Source: an uncultured Niabella sp. (GTDB taxonomy: Bacteria; Bacteroidota; Bacteroidia; Chitinophagales; Chitinophagaceae). Taken from it: a DNA stretch of 64,000 bases. Location of the stretch: NCBI GenBank assembly GCA_934486785.1, contig CAKSQK010000003.1, positions 1-64,000 of the forward strand. The letters are read 5' to 3'. Every line of letters begins with the position of its first letter. The stretch's first letter is position 1. This document shows positions 55,442 to 63,651 of this stretch, piece after piece. The notes below the pieces were generated by a model. It was not told where the DNA came from. It made no database searches and was given only the letters and a program-made list of their open reading frames with translations. A program made the translations under genes and the position numbers.

Positions 55442-56719
55442 CTATGGCTTTTTTATGGATGATTTGCCAAAGTAAGGGTGCAGCGCTGCAGGCAAAATAA
55501 TTTCATTGGCTGATTGGTTGTTTTCAAGCAGGCAGGCTACAATGCGTGGTAATGCCAGTGAGCTTCCGTTTAGCGAATGTGTAAGCTGTGTTTTACCATT
55601 ATCATCTTTAAAGCGAATCTTCATGCGGTTGGTCTGGTAGCTTTCAAAATTAGAGGTAGAGCTTACTTCCAGCCAGCGCTCCTGTGCCGCGCTCCACACT
55701 TCAAAATCGTAGGTAAGCGCCGATGTAAATGACATGTCGCCGCCACAAAGCCTGAGGATGCGGTAAGGCAATTCTAGAGAGGCCAGCAACCCTTCCACAT
55801 GTGCTACCATTTCATCGAGCGCTTCATAGCTTTTTTCAGGATGCGTCAATTGAACGATTTCTACTTTTTCAAACTGGTGCACCCGGTTCAGGCCACGTAC
55901 ATCCTTGCCAAAGCTGCCGGCCTCGCGGCGAAAGCAGGGTGAGTAAGCCGTCATTTTAATGGGCAATTGTTCAGCTTTTACAATTTCATCGCGGTAAATA
56001 TTGGTTACCGGCACCTCTGATGTGGGAATGAGGTAAAAATTGTCCAGCTGCATGTGGTACATCTGGCCTTCTTTATCAGGCAACTGGCCTGTGCCGTAAG
56101 CCGAGGCTTCGTTAACCATAAACGGCGGCAGATACTCCGTATAGCCCGCTGCAATATTGTAATCTAAAAAATATTGTACAAGAGCTCTTTGCAGCCGGGC
56201 ACCATCGCCAATATAAAGCGGAAAGCCGCTGCCTGTAAGCTTTGCGCCAATTTCAAAATCTACAATATTGTATTGTTTGATCAGATCCCAGTGTGGAACT
56301 GCGCCTTGCGGCAGCGTTGGTTTTATGCCGCCTTCTTTTACTACTTCATTATCATCAGCACCTGTACCTTTTGGCACCAGCGGGGAAGGAAGGTTAGGCA
56401 ACTGCACCAGCGTTTCCTGCAACTGCGCTTCGGCAGCCGCCAGTTGTTCGCTAACAGGTTGCAGCCTGGTTTTTAATTCCGCCACTTCTTTTTTCTTTGC
56501 TTCAGCCGCATGGTGCTCACCTTTGCCCATCAGCATGCCAATTTCTTTTGACGCGCTGTTTACCTGCTGTTGCGTGGTATCATATTCTAATTGCAATTTT
56601 TTGCGCTGGTCATCAAGGGCGATCACCTCATCCACCAGTTCGGTATTTTTAAAATTTTTCACTGCCAGGCGCTCTTTCACTTCCTGCACGTTTTGCCTTA
56701 ACACTTGTAATTGTAACAT
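55442..56719 (-). CDS. serS: Seryl-tRNA synthetase
   Basis: The 425-aa class II synthetase has the N-terminal coiled-coil arm (about 25-105) that grips the long variable arm of tRNA-Ser. Motif 2 is FRREAGSFGKDVRGLNRVHQFEKVE, and motif 3 is in NGSSLALPRIVACLLENNQ. It charges tRNA-Ser, including the tRNA-Ser(GGA) at 16.5 kb. Confidence 0.96.
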   Translation of the reverse strand: MLQLQVLRQNVQEVKERLAVKNFKNTELVDEVIALDDQRKKLQLEYDTTQQQVNSASKEIGMLMGKGEHHAAEAKKKEVAELKTRLQPVSEQLAAAEAQLQETLVQLPNLPSPLVPKGTGADDNEVVKEGGIKPTLPQGAVPHWDLIKQYNIVDFEIGAKLTGSGFPLYIGDGARLQRALVQYFLDYNIAAGYTEYLPPFMVNEASAYGTGQLPDKEGQMYHMQLDNFYLIPTSEVPVTNIYRDEIVKAEQLPIKMTAYSPCFRREAGSFGKDVRGLNRVHQFEKVEIVQLTHPEKSYEALDEMVAHVEGLLASLELPYRILRLCGGDMSFTSALTYDFEVWSAAQERWLEVSSTSNFESYQTNRMKIRFKDDNGKTQLTHSLNGSSLALPRIVACLLENNQSANEIILPAALHPYFGKSSIKKP

Positions 56720-56736
56720 GGTAACATCAGTTTCGG

Positions 56737-56744
56737 CAAAGATA
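56737..56744 (-). promoter_or_regulatory. Candidate -7 box of serS
   Basis: On the minus strand TATCTTTG matches TAnnTTTG exactly, 17 bp upstream of the serS start codon, implying a very short leader. Confidence 0.4.
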
Positions 56745-56859
56745 AGGGTTGACAGGTACAGCCTGCATGAGCCTGCTGAAGTGGGATGCGGTTATGGGTA
56801 CGTGTTGCGAGTATGCAGGTTATTTTTTTTGTTACCGGCTGTAGAAAGCAGCAGTATTC

Positions 56860-57114
56860 TTATTCATAAATATCACCACGATGGCCTGCTAACAGAACAT
56901 ACACAATAAGCTTGTTGTCGTCAATTTCATAAATAATTCTGTAATGACCCTGTCTTATTCTGTAACCATTTCTGCCTTTCAATTTTTTATACCCTCTTGG
57001 CCTGGGGTCATTAGACAGATTCAGTATAGCTTTTTTGATACGCGAATAATCCGGTTCAGGAATTTTCTCCAAATGCTTTTGGACCTGTTTTTCAATGAAT
57101 AATTGATACATCAA
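56860..57114 (-). CDS. RelE/ParE-family toxin
   Basis: The 84-aa protein has the RelE fold pattern YQLFIEKQVQKHLEKIP, LSNDPRPRGYKKLKGRNGYRIRQGHYRIIYEI and a C-terminal VYVLLAGHRGDIYE. Basic and aromatic residues in the middle fit ribosome-dependent mRNA cleavage. Its start overlaps the antitoxin stop by 4 bp, the classic coupled arrangement. Confidence 0.9.
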   Translation of the reverse strand: MMYQLFIEKQVQKHLEKIPEPDYSRIKKAILNLSNDPRPRGYKKLKGRNGYRIRQGHYRIIYEIDDNKLIVYVLLAGHRGDIYE

Positions 57115-57308
57115 TTCTTTCTTTTCGATTCGATAGCATCAAACATATCCCTGGCTGCAAGAAACCCGCGTTGACCTGCTTTCGCTTTATCATAAGCTTT
57201 AATGCTGGCAAACTCCTCCAGGTCATCTATCATTTTTTTATACTCCTTTACAGGTACAATCACGGCTACTTTGTTACCCGAGTCATCTGTAATAAATTGA
57301 GTTTTCAT
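57111..57308 (-). CDS. Phd/YefM-like antitoxin
   Basis: The 65-aa protein begins MKTQFITDDSGNKVAVIVPVKEYKKMIDDLEE, the DNA-binding fold of Phd/YefM-type antitoxins, and has a charged C-terminal tail for toxin neutralisation. It is the first gene of the toxin-antitoxin operon and probably autoregulates it. Confidence 0.88.
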   Translation of the reverse strand: MKTQFITDDSGNKVAVIVPVKEYKKMIDDLEEFASIKAYDKAKAGQRGFLAARDMFDAIESKRKN

Positions 57309-57463
57309 AAAGTGAATTTACAAAATTTAATTTAATAATGAATTTCATATGGCTGATCAAGTTATTATTGCCTTATCTGTTTTATTGTTTATAGATCAAC
57401 AAAAAGGAAGAAACGATGACCCAACTGTTCATTCATTAATAATAGAATAGCAGTATTTCTGCC

Positions 57464-57471
57464 TACATTTG
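57464..57471 (+). promoter_or_regulatory. Candidate -7 box of hflX
   Basis: TACATTTG matches TAnnTTTG exactly and lies 14 bp before the hflX start, so the transcript would be nearly leaderless. Confidence 0.45.
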
Positions 57472-57485
57472 CACTTTCTTTATAA

Positions 57486-58673
57486 ATGCTCGATAAAAGA
57501 AACATAATACAAGGCACGGAAACGGCTGTAATAGTAGGGTTGGTGGGTAAAGACCAAACGGAGCAGCAGGTAAATGAATACCTGGATGAGCTGGCATTTT
57601 TGGCGGAAACTGCCGGCGCTGAAACAAAAAAACGTTTCATACAAAAGTTGCAGCATCCTGACAGCCGCACGTTTGTGGGTAAGGGCAAGCTGGAAGAAAT
57701 TGCTGATTATATTCGCAAGCATGACATCAACATCGCCATTTTTGATGATGAGCTTTCCGGCGCACAGATCAATAATATTGAAAAGGTCATTAATATAAAA
57801 ACCATTGACCGTTCAGATCTCATCCTTGACATATTTGCGCGACGTGCCAAAACCGCGCAGGCAAAGGCGCAGGTAGAGCTGGCGCAATACCAATACATTT
57901 TACCCCGCCTCCGCGGTATGTGGAAGCACCTTGAAAGGCTGGGTGGCGGTATTGGTACCCGCGGCCCCGGTGAAACTGAAATTGAAACCGACCGCCGAAT
58001 TGTACGTGATAAAATTTCATTGCTGCGCAAGCGCCTTGCTGAAATTGACAAGCAGTCTTTCACCCAGCGCAAAGACCGCGGCGAATTTATAAGAGTGGCG
58101 CTGGTGGGTTATACCAATGTAGGCAAAAGCACCATCATGAACCTGCTGAGCAAGCGCGATGTGTTTGCCGAAAATAAATTATTTGCCACGCTGGATACCA
58201 CTACCAGTAAAGTGGTTTTTGAAAATACACCGTTTTTGCTGAGCGATACAGTGGGCTTTATTCGCAAGCTGCCGCACCACCTGGTAGAAAGTTTTAAAAG
58301 CACGCTGGATGAAGTGCGCGAGGCAGATATTTTGCTGCACGTGGTGGATATTTCGCATCCCAACTATGAAGACCAATTGGCAGTGGTGAATAAAACCCTG
58401 CAGGAGCTGAACGCGCAGGATAAGCCCACCATTACTATTTTTAATAAAATGGATTTGTACGAAAAACAAACCTTTGATGAATGGCTGGGTGAAGACACCA
58501 AAAAAGAAATTCTGCAAGACCTTTACGACCGTTGGAACCATGAAACCGGCGATAATGCCGTATTCGTATCCGCAACGGAAAAACGCAATGTAGAAGAATT
58601 GCGGAACACCATCCTGCAAAAAGTAAAGGAGCTTTATAAAATACGGTATCCTTATAAATCAATTTTTTATTGA
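57486..58673 (+). CDS. hflX: GTPase HflX
   Basis: The 395-aa protein has the HflX N-terminal domain (HPDSRTFVGKGKLEEI, FDDELSGAQINNIEK), a glycine-rich linker RLGGGIGTRGPGETEIETDRR, and a GTPase domain with G1 GYTNVGKST (about 206-214), ATLDTTTS, DTVGF and NKMD. HflX splits stalled 70S or 100S ribosomes. The length is normal. Confidence 0.95.
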   Translation: MLDKRNIIQGTETAVIVGLVGKDQTEQQVNEYLDELAFLAETAGAETKKRFIQKLQHPDSRTFVGKGKLEEIADYIRKHDINIAIFDDELSGAQINNIEKVINIKTIDRSDLILDIFARRAKTAQAKAQVELAQYQYILPRLRGMWKHLERLGGGIGTRGPGETEIETDRRIVRDKISLLRKRLAEIDKQSFTQRKDRGEFIRVALVGYTNVGKSTIMNLLSKRDVFAENKLFATLDTTTSKVVFENTPFLLSDTVGFIRKLPHHLVESFKSTLDEVREADILLHVVDISHPNYEDQLAVVNKTLQELNAQDKPTITIFNKMDLYEKQTFDEWLGEDTKKEILQDLYDRWNHETGDNAVFVSATEKRNVEELRNTILQKVKELYKIRYPYKSIFY

Positions 58674-58772
58674 TAAGGTAAATGCGGGGACGAATAAAAA
58701 TATTTTCAAACAAAAAATTTTGCATTCCCTTTTAAAAAAGCGTAGGTTAGCAGGTTAAGAAATTTAGGCTGA

Positions 58773-59417
58773 ATGGCTACACTCACAATAAAAAACCTGT
58801 TGCCTGCTTACTTTGAAGAAACAAGGAAACAGGCTTCTGAAATATGGGGCAAAGACCTCACATTCACAAAGGGAGACCTGGTGAAGATTGTAGCGCCATC
58901 TGGTACCGGCAAAACCTCGCTGATCCATTTCTTATACCGCATGCGGCAGGATTATAACGGGGCTATTTTTTATGATCATAAAGATTTGCGACAATATACG
59001 CGCGAGGAAATAGCGCAACTGCGTAAAAACCGCGTGAGCATTGTATTGCAGGACATGCGCCTTTTTAACGGGCAAACCATTTTGGAAAACCTGGAGATTA
59101 AAACACAGCTCAACCCATACCACCAACAGCAAAAGATTGTGGACATGGCAAAGCGCCTGGGTATTGACAGCAGGCTGCATGCGCTTGCCGGGCAATGCTC
59201 TTATGGTGAACAGCAGCGCGCCGTGATCATTCGTGCTTTGTTACAGCCTTTTGATTTTTTATTAATGGATGAACCCTTCAGCCATTTGGACGACGCCAAC
59301 AGTAAAAAAGCCATGGAGTTGATTTTGGAAGAAGTGAAAGAAAGAAATGCATGTGTGATTTTTGCTGAGCTTGAGCGGGTAGATTATTATCCTGCAACAA
59401 AACTCTTTCGTTTGTAA
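58773..59417 (+). CDS. ABC transporter ATP-binding protein with unusual signature
   Basis: The 214-aa ATPase has Walker A APSGTGKT (41-48), Q-loop VLQDM, Walker B FLLMDEP (162-168) and D-loop SHLDD. The signature is CSYGEQQR rather than LSGGQQR, and where the H-switch histidine is expected the sequence reads VIFAELERVDYY with no His. Activity may be low or need a partner. It pairs with the permease gene 52 bp downstream; both resemble LolD/MacB-like lipoprotein or envelope exporters. Confidence 0.85.
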   Translation: MATLTIKNLLPAYFEETRKQASEIWGKDLTFTKGDLVKIVAPSGTGKTSLIHFLYRMRQDYNGAIFYDHKDLRQYTREEIAQLRKNRVSIVLQDMRLFNGQTILENLEIKTQLNPYHQQQKIVDMAKRLGIDSRLHALAGQCSYGEQQRAVIIRALLQPFDFLLMDEPFSHLDDANSKKAMELILEEVKERNACVIFAELERVDYYPATKLFRL

Positions 59418-59469
59418 ACAATAGAAATGAATACGCTGAACATCTTAACCCCGCAGTTAAATATTCCAC

Positions 59470-60663
59470 ATGCGTTTATCTTTTAAACCCATACAACCTC
59501 TTTTACAAACCGGGGCCAACGTTTCATCACGCTGGTTTTCTTATATCGGTTTGGGTGTGGGCGTGCTGCTGTTGCTGTGTTCCGTGCAAATGTTTGTCAA
59601 TATTCAAAAGCTGTTAAAAGAAGGCAGCATTCGTAAAGATGGGTTTGATTTTATTTCCATTACCAAAACCATCACGAATGAAACCATGGGGCAGCCGGAA
59701 AAAAATCTCTTTAATGCCGCTGAAATTAACGAGCTGAAGCAACAACCTTTTATTGAAAATGCATCACCACTCATTGCCAACGAATTTAGGGTAACACTTA
59801 GCGCGGGCAGTATGCTCCCTTTTAGAACAGATATGTTTTTGGAATCGCTGGACAATGAATTTATTGACACCATTCCGCCCAATTTTTCCTGGCAACCGGG
59901 GCAAACAAATATCCCTGTCATCCTGTCTTCAGATTTTTTTGAGATATACAATGTATTTGCGCCGGGGCAGGGTTTGCCGCAGGTTTCAAAAGAAACGGCT
60001 GTTGGCATTCCAGTACAAATTACATGTTATGGCCCCAATCTGCAGGAGTATATTTTTACGGGGAATATTGTTGCTTTCAGCGACCGGATCAATTCGGTGC
60101 TGGTGCCAAAAAAATTTTTGGAGTGGGCCAATACTCACCTGGGTAATGATACCACAGTAAAAGCAAGCCGCGTGTTTTTAAAATTGAAAGATGTAAATGA
60201 TCCGCAGCTCATTCAACTCCTCGATTCAAAAAATTATACCATCAGCAGCGAAAAAACTTTGCTGGGCAGGAATAAAATGATTTTGCAGGGCATTTTTTCA
60301 GGACTGGGAATTTTTGGTTTGCTGGTGGTGGTTATGGCATTGATGCTGTTCTCATTTTATTTACAGCTTGTCATAGCGCGCAGTCGCCAAAGCCTTGAGT
60401 TGTTGCTGACGTTGGGTTATTCTCCGGTCTGGCTAAGCAAAAATGTATCGCGTCAGTTTATACCTGTCTATATTATCATCGTTTTATCCGCGCTGGCTTT
60501 TACACAGCTGATACAATGGGCTTTTCATCAATTCATCATGTTCGGCAGGCCGGAGCTGTCATCATTTGTACACTGGGCGGTGTTGCTGCTGGCAGTGGTA
60601 TTAGTAGCGCTGTCAGCTTTGACCAACTTCAGGCTAGTAAAGAGATTATTATACAGGTTGTAA
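59470..60663 (+). CDS. FtsX-like ABC transporter permease
   Basis: The 397-aa protein has one N-terminal helix (about 24-45), an extracytoplasmic domain (about 46-270) and three C-terminal helices (about 278-300, 325-350, 365-385) in the FtsX order. The usual conserved GxxxA-type loop is weak (SRQSLELLLTLGYSPVWL). It follows the ABC ATPase gene and is its likely partner. Substrate unknown. Confidence 0.82.
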   Translation: MRLSFKPIQPLLQTGANVSSRWFSYIGLGVGVLLLLCSVQMFVNIQKLLKEGSIRKDGFDFISITKTITNETMGQPEKNLFNAAEINELKQQPFIENASPLIANEFRVTLSAGSMLPFRTDMFLESLDNEFIDTIPPNFSWQPGQTNIPVILSSDFFEIYNVFAPGQGLPQVSKETAVGIPVQITCYGPNLQEYIFTGNIVAFSDRINSVLVPKKFLEWANTHLGNDTTVKASRVFLKLKDVNDPQLIQLLDSKNYTISSEKTLLGRNKMILQGIFSGLGIFGLLVVVMALMLFSFYLQLVIARSRQSLELLLTLGYSPVWLSKNVSRQFIPVYIIIVLSALAFTQLIQWAFHQFIMFGRPELSSFVHWAVLLLAVVLVALSALTNFRLVKRLLYRL

Positions 60664-60695
60664 ACGGCAAGCCATTTCCAATTCCATTTTTCACT

Positions 60696-61430
60696 TTACA
60701 GAAACATTTTTTCAGCGATTGGAACGCTTTCGGGCTTGCCCACATCAATCCATCTTTCGGCATTGTGCTCATAGCCCATAATGGTGTGAGATTTTGCAAG
60801 CTCCAGGTAAAGATCAATGAGTGAAAATTTTCCTTCAAAATAGTTCAGGTCAAACACATCGTATTCAAATACCACCACGCAGTCGTAAGCTTTTACAGCA
60901 GGGTTTACCATAGGCATTGAAATGCGTTCTTCGCCGGTGGCATTGTTGCGCCAGCCACACAGCCTATGGGCATTGTCAAATAAAAGTTTGCGCGAAGTTT
61001 TCCGGTTGCTTACGGCCATTGAAATGAGCGGCTTTGGTTGTTGTGCTTCATGAAAAGCAATCAGTGCGCTGATGTCAAGATCAGTGAGGATATCGGCATT
61101 GAGCGTGATGAATTTTTGTCCCGGCCTGAAAAGCGGCTGTGCGTGAACCAGTCCTCCGCCGGTTTCCAGCACAGCACTTGTTTCATCGCTAATGGTGATG
61201 TGGCTGCCCCAGCCATTGTTTTTTTCAACGGCATCAACAATCTGGTCTGCAAAATGATGCACATTTACGATCACATCTGTAATACCATATTGCTGTAAAT
61301 ATTCAATATTTCGCTGCAACAGGCTTTTGCCGTTGATAACGGCCAATGCTTTGGGATGATTGTCTGTCCACGGTTTAAAGCGTGTGCCAAGCCCCGCACA
61401 AAAGATCATGGCCTGAAGTGAAGAAAACAT
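60696..61430 (-). CDS. Sugar-1-phosphate nucleotidyltransferase, MurU-like
   Basis: The 244-aa protein has the nucleotidyltransferase signature AMIFCAGLGTRFKPWTDNHPKAL, then DVIVNVHHFADQIVDAV, LETGGGLVHAQPLF and the metal Asp in LNADILTD. It most resembles MurU, which makes UDP-MurNAc from MurNAc-1-phosphate, or mannose-1-phosphate guanylyltransferases. It lies 30 bp after the AmgK-like kinase gene on the same strand, which favours the MurU assignment. Confidence 0.82.
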   Translation of the reverse strand: MFSSLQAMIFCAGLGTRFKPWTDNHPKALAVINGKSLLQRNIEYLQQYGITDVIVNVHHFADQIVDAVEKNNGWGSHITISDETSAVLETGGGLVHAQPLFRPGQKFITLNADILTDLDISALIAFHEAQQPKPLISMAVSNRKTSRKLLFDNAHRLCGWRNNATGEERISMPMVNPAVKAYDCVVVFEYDVFDLNYFEGKFSLIDLYLELAKSHTIMGYEHNAERWIDVGKPESVPIAEKMFL

Positions 61431-61439
61431 GAATGATAA

Positions 61440-61465
61440 ATTACGAATTATGATTACGAATTATG
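61440..61465. repeat. Tandem duplication of ATTACGAATTATG
   Basis: Two perfect 13-bp copies lie head to tail (61440-61452 and 61453-61465) between the kinase and nucleotidyltransferase genes. The second copy overlaps the stop codon of the kinase gene. Confidence 0.8.
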
Positions 61466-62927
61466 CCCTGCTATTGATTTCATTACACCAGTTTTTTTCA
61501 TCCTGCACCCAGTGATTGAGCGCTACCTTTACATTAAACTTGATTTTTAAATGCTTTGCCATGGCATCAGCGGCATACACGCTGCGATGCTGGCCACCGG
61601 TGCACCCAAAGTTTACGTACAGGCTTTCAAATCCGCGTTTAATATAATTTTCAACCGTTATATCTACCACGTCAAAAACGCTGTGCAAAAATTCCGGCAT
61701 GCGGGTTTGCTGTTCCAGGTAATCAATCACTTCTTTGTCGCGGCCGGTTTTGCATTTCATACTTTCAATGCGCCCGGGATTTAAAATGCCCCTGCAGTCA
61801 AATATAAAACCGCCGCCATTGGCGTCATCTACCACAGGTAAACCTTTTTTAAATGAGAAGCTGCCCACCTTTACCACCAAAGGCGTTTCGGGCGAGGCTT
61901 GGACCGGTGTAAAATCCCGGATCACTTCATCTGCCACACAAATTTCAAGTACCTTATCAAACTCCGGCAGCGCTATGCCCATGGGGCTTTTGGCAATAAA
62001 TGATTTAAGATTGCGCAACGCCAGGGGTATGCTTGTTAAGAAGTGTGCCTTTCTTTCAAACAATCCCCTAAAACCGTAAGCGCCCAGTACCTGCAGCAAA
62101 CGGATCAGTACATAACCATTAAACTGCCCGATAAAGCTCATCCTGTTCAAAGGCCTGTCCAGCAAGGGTTCCAGCGCATTCATGTAATCGTATAACAATT
62201 TTTCTTTCCATTCCTCAGGGAGATTGGCCCTTGCCTGCCATAGCAAAGATGCCACATCGTATTGTGGCGCGCCCTTCATGCCGCCCTGGTAATCTATAAA
62301 ATGAACCGCGTTGTTTTCATCTACCTGTATGTTGCGGCTTTGAAAATCGCGGAACATAAAAAATTTGTGATCGGTATGCGTAAGGTAGCTGCTGAGCGCT
62401 TCAAAATCATCAATCAGCTTTTGTTTGTCGTAAGGTTTTCTAAGCGCATCTAAAAAATAGTATTTAAAATAAAGCAGGTCGGCCATGATTGCCTGTTTGC
62501 CAAATTCGCTGTTGGTAAGGCATTTGCTGTAGTCAAGCCCGTCATCACCTTTTACCTGCAACTCAGCCAGCTTTTCCAGGCTTCGCTTAAACAGGTTGTA
62601 TACATCCGGCACATAGCCTTCGGTTTCTAACCGGTTGATGAGTGAGATATTCCCATAATCTTCCTGCAGGTAGCACATTTTATCGTTGCTAACAGCAAGG
62701 ATATTCGCAACCGGCAGGTTCTTTTTATAAAAGTGTTCGCTAAAGTACAGGAACGACTCGTTTTCTTTTACATTAGCACCATAAGTGCCAATTACCGGCT
62801 GGTTGTTTTGCCAGATCCTGAAATATCTTCTTTCGCTTCCGGCCTGCTGTAACACATCAATAGAAGTGGGGGCATTGCCGGCCCAGCTTGTATACAACTC
62901 AGTTATTTTATGAATCCTTTCCTGCAT
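61461..62927 (-). CDS. AmgK-like sugar kinase fused to a RapZ C-terminal domain
   Basis: The 488-aa protein has an aminoglycoside-phosphotransferase-type kinase domain (about 1-330) with the catalytic loop FRDFQSRNI (Asp194, Asn199) and metal Asp212 in IDYQGG. This is the arrangement of AmgK, the N-acetylmuramate/N-acetylglucosamine 1-kinase. From about 345 to 475 follows a domain nearly identical in pattern to the C-terminal half of E. coli RapZ, including FIFDCRGILNPGR and VNFGCTGGQHRSVYAADAMA. In E. coli that domain binds glucosamine-6-phosphate and small RNA. The fusion links amino-sugar recycling with amino-sugar sensing. Confidence 0.85.
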   Translation of the reverse strand: MQERIHKITELYTSWAGNAPTSIDVLQQAGSERRYFRIWQNNQPVIGTYGANVKENESFLYFSEHFYKKNLPVANILAVSNDKMCYLQEDYGNISLINRLETEGYVPDVYNLFKRSLEKLAELQVKGDDGLDYSKCLTNSEFGKQAIMADLLYFKYYFLDALRKPYDKQKLIDDFEALSSYLTHTDHKFFMFRDFQSRNIQVDENNAVHFIDYQGGMKGAPQYDVASLLWQARANLPEEWKEKLLYDYMNALEPLLDRPLNRMSFIGQFNGYVLIRLLQVLGAYGFRGLFERKAHFLTSIPLALRNLKSFIAKSPMGIALPEFDKVLEICVADEVIRDFTPVQASPETPLVVKVGSFSFKKGLPVVDDANGGGFIFDCRGILNPGRIESMKCKTGRDKEVIDYLEQQTRMPEFLHSVFDVVDITVENYIKRGFESLYVNFGCTGGQHRSVYAADAMAKHLKIKFNVKVALNHWVQDEKNWCNEINSRA

Positions 62928-63069
62928 CGGGCAAATGTAATCTCAAAAACGTAGATTGTAAAATCTGAGTGCAAACGTAAATGCTTATAATAATACATGA
63001 TTGAGTTTGAATTGAACCGGCATTTCGACGCTGTTTCGTATCTTAGCCATTCATCAAAATATTTATTTC

Positions 63070-63597
63070 ATGCCAGTAATTTTACCGGTAGAAGGCAAGC
63101 TGCCGCAAATAGGAGAAGATTGTTATATAGCTCCCAACGCAACTGTTGTTGGCGATGTGGTAATGGGAAACCAGTGCAGTGTATGGTTTAATGCCGTAGT
63201 GCGCGGAGATGTAAATTTTATAAGAATAGGTGATAAAGTGAACATACAGGATGGGGTGATCATTCACTGCACGTATCAAAAATGCGGAACGACCATTGGC
63301 AGTAATGTGTCAATAGGGCACAGGGCCATTGTACACGGCTGCACCATTCATGATAATGTATTGATAGGAATGGGCGCCATTATAATGGACAACGCGGTAG
63401 TGCACAGCAACAGTATTATTGCTGCCGGCGCGCTGGTGTTGGAGAATACCGAAGTGGAGCCGGGTACGATTTATGCCGGTGTGCCTGCCCGCAGGATCAA
63501 GGATATTTCGCAGGAACTGATCCATGGGGAGATCAACAGGATCGCGAATAATTATATTAAGTATTCAGGTTGGTTTAAAGACCAGGATACGCCGTAA
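63070..63597 (+). CDS. Gamma-class carbonic anhydrase-like hexapeptide protein
   Basis: The 175-aa left-handed beta-helix protein (repeats such as VVGDVVMGNQCSVW, IGSNVSIGHRAIVHGC) carries the three zinc-ligand histidines His66, His84 and His89 of the gamma-carbonic anhydrase family (Cam, YrdA, PaaY). It may be an active carbonic anhydrase or a related thioesterase-type protein. Confidence 0.88.
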   Translation: MPVILPVEGKLPQIGEDCYIAPNATVVGDVVMGNQCSVWFNAVVRGDVNFIRIGDKVNIQDGVIIHCTYQKCGTTIGSNVSIGHRAIVHGCTIHDNVLIGMGAIIMDNAVVHSNSIIAAGALVLENTEVEPGTIYAGVPARRIKDISQELIHGEINRIANNYIKYSGWFKDQDTP

Positions 63598-63603
63598 TAA
63601 AAG

Positions 63604-63631
63604 AGGCCGGGTTTTTACAGCCCGGCTTTAT
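63604..63631. terminator. Hairpin between convergent genes
   Basis: GCCGGG (63606-63611) pairs with CCCGGC (63621-63626), followed by TTTAT on the plus strand. It serves the carbonic-anhydrase-like gene and possibly the opposing transketolase gene. Confidence 0.65.
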
Positions 63632-63651
63632 AATCATTATCAAATAAGTTT

